Of a stretch of DNA of 5,115 nucleotides, positions 1 to 4,971 are shown piece by piece; the stretch's first letter is position 1; each line of letters opens with the position of its first letter. This stretch comes from Armatimonadetes bacterium RBG_19FT_COMBO_69_19. Its GTDB lineage: Bacteria; Sysuimicrobiota; Sysuimicrobiia; Sysuimicrobiales; Kaftiobacteriaceae. The DNA is taken from assembly GCA_001768125.1 (NCBI GenBank), contig MENB01000156.1:5378-10492 (forward strand), written 5' to 3'. The notes beneath the pieces were generated by a model. The model was not told the origin of the DNA and searched no databases. It worked only from the letters and a program-made list of their open reading frames with translations. The translations under genes were made by a program, and so were the position numbers.

Positions 1-110
1 AGCTCTCTTGGGCGGCGGGCAACACGGAGTACTCAGTGAGCCTGGCAACCCTGCTCGGCCCCGAGCCGATGCAGGGCGTGATCACCGCCGGCGTCAGCGT
101 CTCGTTCTAG
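1..110 (+). CDS. C-terminal end of a probable outer-membrane beta-barrel protein (partial)
   Basis: Only the last 35 codons are visible, reading from base 3 to a TAG at 108-110; the gene begins outside the window. The peptide has two stretches of alternating polar and hydrophobic residues (EYSVSLATLL and GVITAGVSVSF) joined by a short turn rich in Gly and Pro (GPEPMQG), and it ends in Phe. Known for the family: the last strand of outer-membrane barrels inserted by BamA typically alternates in this way and ends in an aromatic residue, usually Phe. The codons are mostly G/C-ending, as in the intact genes nearby. One other frame is also open here but gives a composition rich in Arg and Pro. The specific family (porin, SLH-porin, autotransporter) cannot be told from so little. 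The call as coding is fairly safe; the barrel assignment is an inference. Confidence 0.5.
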   Translation, partial: LSWAAGNTEYSVSLATLLGPEPMQGVITAGVSVSF

Positions 111-138
111 TCGAGCCCGAGCGCTAATCGAGCCCGAG
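111..138. repeat. 11-bp direct repeat between convergent genes
   Basis: TCGAGCCCGAG occurs at 111-121 and again at 128-138, 17 bases apart. The first copy starts directly after the upstream stop codon; the second lies in the last codons of the HAD gene on the other strand. The AGCGCT palindrome at 120-125 sits between them. No stem followed by a T-run is visible, so this is not a recognisable intrinsic terminator although the two genes converge here. Confidence 0.5.
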
Positions 139-720
139 AACCGCGGGGACCCGGGCGAGGTCGGCGTCTCCCTGGACGCGGAAGAAGGGAACGCCGTGCT
201 CGCGCGCCGTCGCTTCGTCGTGGGGCGTATCCCCGACGAAGAGGACGACCTTGCGGCCTTCCTCCTGCAGCCGGCGCAGCGCGCGGCCCTTGTCCCCGCC
301 TTCGATCAGGACGAAGAACCGGGCCAGCCCGCGCTCCGCCGCGTCGGCCATGAGCAGCTCCTGAGGCAGCCCGCTGATCAGCGCCAAATCGAAGCGGGCG
401 CGCAGGGTCTCGAGCACCCCGCGCACTGAGGGGAATTCCACCATCCGGGCCTTGGCCGCGTCATTGTAGGCAGAGTAGCGGCCGGAGAACGCCTCCTGCT
501 GCGCAGGCGTCACCTCGAGGCGCAGGGCCCGGGCCGTATCCTCGAGCTGCTGCAGGCGATGCGCCCCGCTGGTGCGGGCGTAGGACGCGTCGACGACCGG
601 CCGGTGGCGTTCATCCAGCCCGAGCGTCTCGGCGACGGCGCGCCAGTAGGACTCGCGTTTGATCTCGTACGCATCCACGAGGGTGCCGTCGTAGTCGAAG
701 GCAACGAGAGATCGGGGCAC
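124..720 (-). CDS. HAD-superfamily phosphatase, phosphoglycolate phosphatase-like
   Basis: A 198-residue haloacid dehalogenase hydrolase, probably a cytoplasmic phosphatase of a small phosphorylated metabolite. All four HAD motifs are visible. Motif I is FDYDGTL, with nucleophile Asp9 and acid/base Asp11. Motif II is LALISG, with Ser116. The motif III Lys is Lys144 in EGGDKGRA. Motif IV is GDTPHD, with Asp164 and Asp168. The helical stretch between motifs I and II (about residues 16-100) is where subfamily I enzymes carry the C1 helical cap. The start is GTG at 720-718, only five bases after the ZIP stop and nine residues before the catalytic Asp, as usual for the fold. The frame stays open further upstream, but that part is antisense to the ZIP gene. 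No good Shine-Dalgarno is seen, so translation is probably coupled to the ZIP gene. The length is slightly short for Gph (about 220). The substrate cannot be named; phosphoglycolate, beta-phosphoglucomutase-like or nucleotide substrates are all possible. Confidence 0.88.
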   Translation of the reverse strand: MPRSLVAFDYDGTLVDAYEIKRESYWRAVAETLGLDERHRPVVDASYARTSGAHRLQQLEDTARALRLEVTPAQQEAFSGRYSAYNDAAKARMVEFPSVRGVLETLRARFDLALISGLPQELLMADAAERGLARFFVLIEGGDKGRALRRLQEEGRKVVLFVGDTPHDEATAREHGVPFFRVQGDADLARVPAVLGLD

Positions 721-725
721 GAGGA

Positions 726-1469
726 CTACTGTAGCACGTTCTGCATCAGCATCATGACGAGGAAGCCGGCCACCGCTGCGGCCGCCGCGTTGCCCCGCCC
801 GCCGTGCTCTGCGGCCTCGGGCATCATCTCGCTGAACACCATGAAGGCCATCGCCCCCGCCGCGAACCCCAGCCCCAGCGGAACCAGCGGCTGGAAGAAC
901 GCCACAGCGAGGGCCGCGGGAACGGCCATGACCGGCTGGGGCAGGCTCGTGAAGATGGACCACCAGATGCACGACCAGCCGCTGAACCCCTCCGCGCGCA
1001 GCGGCAGCGAGACGGCGATCCCCTCGGGGATGTTGTGGATCGCGATGGCGATGGTGACCAGCGCCGCGAGCGTCATGTCCCCGGTCCCGAACCCGACGCC
1101 CACTGCGATGCCCTCCGCGAAGCTGTGCACGAACATCGAGCCGATGAGCAGGATCACCCGCCGGGCGACGGCCCCCTCGAGGTGATAGAAGTTGAAGTGC
1201 GTGTGCCCGAGGCGTTCCGAGGTGAGCCAGAACAGACCCGCGCCAAGGCCGATCCCCAGGGCCACCTGGTTGTACCCTGCGCGCCTCACCCCTTCGAAGA
1301 CGAGGTTGAACACCGAGGCGGAGAGCATGAGCCCGCCGCTGAAGCCCCAGGCCAGTCCGACCAGGCGCTCCGACATCCGGCGGGTGAACAGGAACGGCAC
1401 CCCGCCGATCCCCGTGGCAATTGCGGTCCCCAGGGCCGCGAGGAAGGTGATGATGACGAGCTTGAGCAT
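726..1469 (-). CDS. ZIP-family divalent metal transporter (ZupT/GufA-like)
   Basis: A 247-residue inner-membrane protein, likely importing zinc or other divalent cations. About eight hydrophobic segments are visible, roughly at residues 4-26, 36-58, 68-83, 104-125, 132-155, 168-192, 195-213 and 229-245. The metal-site motifs of ZIP helices 4 and 5 are intact: HSFAEG (His115, Ser116, Glu119) and HNIPEG (His145, Asn146, Glu149). The loop between segments 3 and 4 is His-containing (HTHFNFYH, residues 89-96), as is common for the variable metal-binding loop of the family. Glu214 and Glu218 (SEMMPEA) lie near segment 7. The length is normal for bacterial ZIPs. ATG at 1469-1467 is chosen because an in-frame TAG lies four codons upstream. 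The only Shine-Dalgarno-like bases, AAAGG, end one base before the ATG, which is too close. It is the first gene of a two-gene unit with the HAD phosphatase. Metal specificity is not readable from sequence. Confidence 0.93.
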   Translation of the reverse strand: MLKLVIITFLAALGTAIATGIGGVPFLFTRRMSERLVGLAWGFSGGLMLSASVFNLVFEGVRRAGYNQVALGIGLGAGLFWLTSERLGHTHFNFYHLEGAVARRVILLIGSMFVHSFAEGIAVGVGFGTGDMTLAALVTIAIAIHNIPEGIAVSLPLRAEGFSGWSCIWWSIFTSLPQPVMAVPAALAVAFFQPLVPLGLGFAAGAMAFMVFSEMMPEAAEHGGRGNAAAAAVAGFLVMMLMQNVLQ

Positions 1470-1475
1470 GCCTTT

Positions 1476-1481
1476 AGCCTA
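1476..1481 (-). promoter_or_regulatory. Possible -10 box (TAGGCT) of the ZIP gene
   Basis: On the minus strand TAGGCT is followed by six bases and then the ZIP ATG. That is the spacing which would put the transcription start on the start codon. It matches only the TANNNT skeleton of a -10 element, and no -35 box is visible, so chance is a strong alternative. It is listed because the same geometry, with a perfect TATAAT, occurs at the P5C dehydrogenase gene in this window. Confidence 0.2.
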
Positions 1482-1507
1482 CTGAGGGGGCAGTCCCGGG
1501 GCCATCC

Positions 1508-1531
1508 GGTGGGTGCCCGATACTGCCCACC
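1508..1531. repeat. Inverted repeat upstream of the ZIP gene
   Basis: GGTGGG (1508-1513) and CCCACC (1526-1531) form a 6-bp inverted repeat around a 12-base centre, about 40 bases upstream of the ZIP start. It could be an operator for a metal-responsive regulator, or simply chance in GC-rich DNA. It does not resemble a Zur or Fur box that I recognise. The rest of 1482-1574 shows nothing else I can support. Confidence 0.2.
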
Positions 1532-1574
1532 CCCACATGAAGATGGCCAGGACGGCGATCCAGGTGCATGGGCG

Positions 1575-1846
1575 ATGAATATTGGCTTGCGCCCCCTCGA
1601 TTCCCTTGCAGCGGAGGCGCGCTTTGCAGCGTTGACTCGAATGCAGGGGGCGCTAAGGCCTGTCTTCTTCTTCCACGGCATGCCCGGCTCGAGGCGCCTG
1701 CGTGACTGGCCGGATGACGTGGACACGCGTAGGACGAACGCATCCTGGTCCACCCGTGGGGTTTTCCGGCAGAAGCACTGGCCCGGAGGATCCCCACCGC
1801 GCGCCTCACCGTGCATCGCGGCGCGCTGAGCGATTCGCCGCTGCCT
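1575..1846 (+). pseudogene. Decayed alpha/beta-hydrolase relic (two fragments in different frames)
   Basis: No intact gene lies here, but two stretches read like pieces of one alpha/beta hydrolase. In the frame of base 1575 (ATG) the text reaches RPVFFFHGMPGSR at about 1656-1694. This is the strand plus HGxPGS oxyanion loop that precedes the nucleophile region in hydrolases of the HGTPGSR type, followed by RDWPDD. That frame then loses resemblance. From 1733, one frame over and directly after an in-frame TAG, the text reads ILVHPWGF and then ARRIPTARLTVHRGALSD. This resembles the C-terminal part of the same fold, just before the catalytic His. The nucleophile elbow (GxSxG) and the catalytic Asp and His are absent; roughly the middle 150 or more residues are missing. 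The frame shift, deletion and lost catalytic residues argue for a relic. The family match is from memory of the motifs and could be coincidence for the second piece. Confidence 0.45.
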
Positions 1847-1861
1847 GAGCGCGATTCAGAG

Positions 1862-1867
1862 TATAAT
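1862..1867 (+). promoter_or_regulatory. -10 box (TATAAT) of the tRNA-Ser promoter
   Basis: A perfect TATAAT ends 13 bases before the first base of the mature tRNA. The predicted start of transcription is near A1874, leaving a 5' leader of about seven bases for RNase P to remove. No convincing -35 hexamer lies at 17 bases; the best candidate is CTGCCT at 1841-1846 with a short 15-base spacer and three matches to TTGACA. The position directly ahead of a stable RNA gene supports function. Confidence 0.7.
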
Positions 1868-1880
1868 GGGCTGAAACCGC

Positions 1881-1971
1881 GGAGGGGTGCCGGGAACCTG
1901 GCTATCCGCGCGGTCTTGAAAACCGCTGGGCCGCAAGGCCCGTGTGGGTTCAAATCCCACCCCCTCCGCCA
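1881..1971 (+). tRNA. tRNA-Ser(UGA): tRNA-Ser, anticodon UGA, with encoded CCA
   Basis: A complete class II tRNA can be folded. The acceptor is GGAGGGG (1881-1887) paired with CCCCTCC (1961-1967), then discriminator G1968 and encoded CCA at 1969-1971. The anticodon stem is GCGGT/ACCGC (1910-1914 with 1922-1926) around loop CTTGAAA, giving anticodon TGA at 1917-1919, which reads UCA serine codons. The long variable arm has a 5-bp stem GGGCC/GGCCC closed by a GCAA tetraloop (1928-1941). The T arm is GTGGG/CCCAC around TTCAAAT (1944-1960). Discriminator G and the long variable arm are the identity elements used by seryl-tRNA synthetase. The D arm is slightly odd: the stem CGGG/TCCG (1891-1894 with 1905-1908) leaves three bases (TGC) after the acceptor instead of two. 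The D loop AACCTGGCTA has the usual GG and flanking purines. It is not tRNA-Sec: the anticodon is TGA rather than TCA and the acceptor has seven pairs. Confidence 0.95.
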
Positions 1972-1976
1972 CCCCC

Positions 1977-2012
1977 GATGAGTGAGCGCCTCCTCGCCCC
2001 GCGCTTCTCATC
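1977..2012 (+). terminator. Terminator-like hairpin after tRNA-Ser
   Basis: Five bases after the CCA end, GATGAG (1977-1982) and AGCGC (1985-1989) pair with GCGCT (2001-2005) and CTCATC (2007-2012). This gives an 11-bp stem with a small TG/T internal loop and an 11-base C-rich loop. No T-run follows (ACGCTCCC), so it is not a canonical intrinsic terminator. It may instead mark the processed 3' end of the tRNA precursor, or act in termination without a U-tract. Confidence 0.4.
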
Positions 2013-2015
2013 ACG

Positions 2016-2257
2016 CTCCCGCCCGACCTGGAACCCTTCGCCGTGTCGGCGAGATGGTCGCTCCGGCAGCTCGGCGCCGAGCGCATTGCCTATCTCAGAT
2101 CACTCCCCGCCGCCGGATGCTGGGGGATGGACGCGCCGACGTCGTCGTGCACGGCCATATCCACTCCGCGTATCATCGCGTGCTGCCCGAAGGCGCGTCC
2201 TTCACATCGTCAGCCAACCCGGCCCATGGCCGGTCCGATCCGCCAGCGCTCCTGGGA
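2016..2257 (+). pseudogene. Decayed metallophosphoesterase relic (two fragments in different frames)
   Basis: The stretch between the tRNA and P5C dehydrogenase resembles the C-terminal half of a calcineurin-like metallophosphoesterase in pieces. In the frame of 2016-2108 it reads WSLRQLGAERIAYLRSLP, close to the helix (WTREQLGPERLAYLRSLP type) found mid-protein in YfcE-like phosphodiesterases. In another frame, about 2129-2257, it reads ADVVVHGHIHSAYHRVLPEG and then ANPAHGRSDPPALL. This corresponds to the family's metal-binding GHTH motif (here GHIH, 2153-2164) followed by its NPGSVGRP..DP ending. In intact members some 60-70 residues separate the two parts; here they are about seven codons apart. 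The N-terminal DxH and GNHD metal motifs are absent. The second fragment is in the same open frame as P5C dehydrogenase, so it could be mistaken for an N-terminal extension of that enzyme. The motif agreement is from memory; the first and second pieces support each other. Confidence 0.6.
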
Positions 2258-2302
2258 CGACAACCCACCTGCCGTGGGTCCCGTTCCCGGCCAGACCATC
2301 GA

Positions 2303-2308
2303 TATAAT
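2303..2308 (+). promoter_or_regulatory. -10 box (TATAAT) predicting a leaderless P5C dehydrogenase mRNA
   Basis: A perfect TATAAT is followed by GGAGGT and then the ATG at 2315. Transcription normally starts about seven bases after the hexamer, which falls on the A of the ATG, so the mRNA would have no 5' leader. The GGAGG at 2309-2313 looks like a Shine-Dalgarno but ends one base before the ATG, too close for normal use, and would not be transcribed from this promoter. No good -35 hexamer is seen at 16-18 bases. Confidence 0.6.
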
Positions 2309-2314
2309 GGAGGT

Positions 2315-3865
2315 ATGGCGCTTCCTGAGTTCCGCAACGAGCCCTTCACCGACTTCACGACCGAGCCCGGCCGCTCCGCGATGCTCGGGGCCCTGAAGAA
2401 GGTCGCCTCCGAGCTCGGCAAGGAGCTGCCGCTCGTCATCGGCGGCAAGCGGGTGACCACGAAGGACAAGTTCACCTCGACCAACCCGTCCCAGAAAGAC
2501 GAAGTGGTCGTGGTCTGCCAGAAGGCCACCGCCGACCACGTGCAGCAGGCCGTGGCCGCGGCGGACGAGGCGTTTCGGACCTGGTCGCGCGTCCCCGCGG
2601 AGGAGCGCGCCGCGATCGTCCTGCGCGCGGCCGAGCGGCTGCGCCGGCGCAAGTTCGACGCCGAAGCCTGGCAGGTGTACGAGGTCGCCAAGAACTGGGG
2701 CGAGGCGGACGGCGACGTCGCGGAGACGATCGATCACCTCGAGTTCTTCGCGCGCGAAGCGCTGCGGTACGCGCAGGGCCGGCCGATGGCCGCGCATCCT
2801 GAGGAGTTCAGCGAGTACCTGTACGTGCCGCTGGGCGTCGTGGCCGTCATCCCGCCCTGGAACTTCCCGCTGGCGATCCCCGTGGGGATGGCCTCCGCGG
2901 CGATCGCCGCCGGCAACACGGTCGTGATGAAGCCGTCCTCGGACTCGCCGGCCAATGCCTACGTCTTCCTGGAGGTCATGGAGGAGGCTGGCCTGCCCCC
3001 GGGCGTCCTCAACATCATCACCGGTTCGGGCGGCAGCGTCGGGGACCCGCTCGTGCTGCACCCCCGCGTGCGGATGATCGCGTTCACCGGGAGCAAGGAC
3101 GTGGGCCTGCACCTGTACGAATCGGCGGCCAAGGTCTCGCCGGGACAGATCTGGTTGAAGCGCTGCATCGCCGAGATGGGTGGCAAGAACGCCGTCATCA
3201 TCGACGATGAGGCCGATCTGGACGAGGCCGTCACCGCGGCCGTCGTGTCCGGCTACGGCTTCCAGGGGCAGAAGTGCTCGGCGGGGTCGCGCCTGGTCGC
3301 CACGGCGGCGGTCTACAAGGACGTCGTCGAGGCGTTCGTCGAGAAGGTCCGCGCGCTCGAGCAGGGACCGGCGAAGGACAACTACTTCGCGGGACCCGTG
3401 ATCAACGAAGGCGCGAAGCGGACGATCATGGAGTACATCCAGATCGGGAAGTCCGAAGGGCGGCTGGCCGCGGGCGGGGAGCCCGGCGATCCCTCGGGGC
3501 ACTACATCCAGCCCACGGTGTACGTCGACGTGGACCGGAAGGCCCGGATCGCCCAGGAGGAGATCTTCGGCCCGGTCGTGTCCGTCACCAAGGCGAAGGA
3601 CTTCGACGACGCCCTCGCCATCGCCAACGGCACCGAATACGGCCTCACCGGCGCCGTCTTCTCCCGCAATCCGGAGAAGCTGGCCCAGGCCCGTCGCGAG
3701 TTCTTTGCCGGCAACCTGTACCTGAACCGGAAGTGCACCGGCGCCCTGGTCGGCGTGCATCCCTTCGGTGGCTTCAACATGAGCGGCACGGACGCCAAGG
3801 TCGGCGGGCCCGACTACCTCCTGTACTTCCTCCAGCCGAAAGTCGTGTCCATCAAGCACCGGTGA
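2315..3865 (+). CDS. pruA: L-glutamate gamma-semialdehyde (1-pyrroline-5-carboxylate) dehydrogenase
   Basis: A 516-residue NAD(P)-dependent aldehyde dehydrogenase that oxidises glutamate gamma-semialdehyde to glutamate, the second step of proline catabolism, in the cytoplasm. It resembles stand-alone P5C dehydrogenases of Thermus and Bacillus (about 515 residues) along its whole length, from FRNEPFTDF near the N-terminus to GALVGVHPFGGFNMSGTDAK near the end. Catalytic and cofactor features are in place: PWNF with Asn183, MKPSSD with Lys206, FTGS at 257-260, AEMGGK with general base Glu287, GQKCSA with nucleophile Cys321, and EEIFGP with Glu416. The start is ATG 2315. The frame stays open upstream to a GTG at 1982, but those 111 codons hold relic sequence of another family, while family similarity begins at FRNEP a few residues after Met1. 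No proline dehydrogenase is in the window. The stop overlaps the next gene's GTG start. A different ALDH substrate is possible but unlikely given the N-terminal match. Confidence 0.93.
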   Translation: MALPEFRNEPFTDFTTEPGRSAMLGALKKVASELGKELPLVIGGKRVTTKDKFTSTNPSQKDEVVVVCQKATADHVQQAVAAADEAFRTWSRVPAEERAAIVLRAAERLRRRKFDAEAWQVYEVAKNWGEADGDVAETIDHLEFFAREALRYAQGRPMAAHPEEFSEYLYVPLGVVAVIPPWNFPLAIPVGMASAAIAAGNTVVMKPSSDSPANAYVFLEVMEEAGLPPGVLNIITGSGGSVGDPLVLHPRVRMIAFTGSKDVGLHLYESAAKVSPGQIWLKRCIAEMGGKNAVIIDDEADLDEAVTAAVVSGYGFQGQKCSAGSRLVATAAVYKDVVEAFVEKVRALEQGPAKDNYFAGPVINEGAKRTIMEYIQIGKSEGRLAAGGEPGDPSGHYIQPTVYVDVDRKARIAQEEIFGPVVSVTKAKDFDDALAIANGTEYGLTGAVFSRNPEKLAQARREFFAGNLYLNRKCTGALVGVHPFGGFNMSGTDAKVGGPDYLLYFLQPKVVSIKHR

Positions 3866-4944
3866 TCGCGGGCAAGGATCCGCGCCTGCTGGTGCGGTCG
3901 CAGGAACCGTTCAACGCAGAGCCGCCGCGGGAGGTCCTGCGTCACTCGTTCATCACGCCGGTCCCGCTCTTCTTCGTGCGCAACCACGGCGCGGTGCCGG
4001 CGGTCGACCCCGGCGCGTACCGCGTCAGCGTCGGCGGCCTGGTGCGGCGCGCGGCGTCGTACCGGCCGGACGAGCTGCGGGCACGCTTCGGTGACGTCAC
4101 CGTCGTCGCCACACTGCAGTGCGCCGGGAACCGCCGGCAGGAACTGATGGCGGTACGGCCGATCGAGGGCGAGATTCCCTGGGACGCGCAGGCCATCGGC
4201 ACGGCGGAATGGACCGGAGTGCGGCTGCGGGATGTCCTGGAGGATGCGGGGATCGCCGCTCCGGCGGCGCACGTCGCGTTCCTCGGCCTCGACGCGATCG
4301 AGCACGGCGGTCGGACGGAAAAGTTCGGCGGGTCCATCCCGCTGGCCAAAGCGCTTGGCGCCGAGATCCTCGTCGCCCATGCGATGAATGGCCGCCCGTT
4401 GACCCCGATCCACGGCTCCCCCCTCCGCGTCGTGGTCCCCGGCTACATCGGCGCCCGCAGCGTGAAGTGGTTGGAGGCGATCACCGTCCGGGCCGACCCA
4501 TCGGAGAACTACTTCCAGGCACACTCGTACAAGCTGTTTCCGCCGGAGGTCACTCCTGACATCGTTGATTGGGCCACAGGTGTGATGCTGGGCGAAGTGG
4601 GCATCAATGCGGTGATCTGCCGTCCCCTGGACGGCGAGACGGTTCGGGCTGGCGCCGTCACCTGCATGGGGTATGCGCTCAGCGGCCGGCATGAGGTGGC
4701 GCGCGTCGAGCTCTCGATCGACGAGGGCGCCACGTGGACACCGGCCGCGCTGAAGGGACCATCGGAGCGCTGGGCGTGGCGGTTCTGGGAAACGTCTCTG
4801 GCCCTGCCTCCCGGACGCCATGAGCTGATCGTCCGCGCAAGGGATACGGCGGGCGGGAGCCAGCCGGAAAACCCGGCTCTCATCTGGAACTTCAAAGGCT
4901 ACATGAACGCCGCCCGCCACCGGATCGGCGTGCGCGCGGCCTGA
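3862..4944 (+). CDS. Sulfite-oxidase-type molybdopterin enzyme, soluble, no heme domain
   Basis: A 360-residue protein of the sulfite oxidase family, probably oxidising sulfite to sulfate. The catalytic domain carries the Mo-cofactor residues: FFVRNH (Arg40, Asn41, His42), LQCAGNRR with the Mo-ligand Cys87, WTGVRLRDVL at 118-126, HAMNGRPLTPIHGSPLR (173-189) and PGYIGARSVKWL (193-204). SYKLFPPE holds Tyr223, which aligns with the active-site Tyr of vertebrate and plant sulfite oxidase. The C-terminal Mo-co dimerisation domain spans about 232-360, with VARVELSIDEGATW and IWNFKGYMNAARHR. The N-terminus (RSQEPFNAEPP) corresponds to the start of the Mo domain in the eukaryotic enzymes. There is no cytochrome b5 domain and no Tat signal, so it appears cytosolic, unlike periplasmic SorA or MsrP. 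The start is GTG at 3862, which overlaps the pruA stop as GTGA and suggests translational coupling. The electron acceptor is unknown and sulfite as substrate is inferred from the family. Confidence 0.9.
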   Translation: MIAGKDPRLLVRSQEPFNAEPPREVLRHSFITPVPLFFVRNHGAVPAVDPGAYRVSVGGLVRRAASYRPDELRARFGDVTVVATLQCAGNRRQELMAVRPIEGEIPWDAQAIGTAEWTGVRLRDVLEDAGIAAPAAHVAFLGLDAIEHGGRTEKFGGSIPLAKALGAEILVAHAMNGRPLTPIHGSPLRVVVPGYIGARSVKWLEAITVRADPSENYFQAHSYKLFPPEVTPDIVDWATGVMLGEVGINAVICRPLDGETVRAGAVTCMGYALSGRHEVARVELSIDEGATWTPAALKGPSERWAWRFWETSLALPPGRHELIVRARDTAGGSQPENPALIWNFKGYMNAARHRIGVRAA

Positions 4945-4953
4945 GCACCCATC

Positions 4954-4963
4954 GGAAGGGGAG
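4954..4963 (+). promoter_or_regulatory. Ribosome binding site of malate synthase
   Basis: GGAAGGGGAG lies in the 27-base gap after the molybdoenzyme stop, with eight bases before ATG 4972. It is purine-rich and at a workable distance, and it fixes the start of the last gene. Only the 27-base gap separates the genes, with no terminator hairpin or obvious promoter, so read-through from pruA is likely. Confidence 0.6.
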
Positions 4964-4971
4964 AAGCCGGG

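Noticed and set aside
721..972. N-terminal extension of the HAD gene by 84 codons
   Set aside because: This stretch is antisense-frame sequence within the ZIP gene, rich in Arg and Gly, with no HAD similarity. The catalytic motif DYDGTL normally sits near the N-terminus.
804..1829. Plus-strand 341-residue open frame across the ZIP gene
   Set aside because: Up to about 1470 it is a shadow of the ZIP gene on the other strand, rich in Pro, Arg and His. Only the tail from 1575 shows hydrolase-like text, treated here as a relic.
1881..1971. Possible tRNA-Sec because of the long variable arm and unusual D arm
   Set aside because: The anticodon is TGA, not TCA, the acceptor has seven pairs plus discriminator G, and the fold is that of tRNA-Ser.
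1856..2086. Minus-strand 76-residue open frame containing GVGFEPTR
   Set aside because: It is the antisense translation of the tRNA-Ser T arm and variable arm, a familiar false protein in annotations. It has no ribosome binding site and covers the tRNA gene.
2219..2233. Short inverted repeat CCGGCC-CAT-GGCCGG
   Set aside because: It is a six-pair stem of only G and C with a three-base loop inside a relic of a GC-rich gene. No T-run or gene end lies beside it, so chance is the best explanation.
2210..3859. Minus-strand 549-residue open frame opposite P5C dehydrogenase
   Set aside because: Long antisense frames are expected in high-GC genes. It has no recognisable domain, and the plus strand has a complete enzyme with all catalytic residues.
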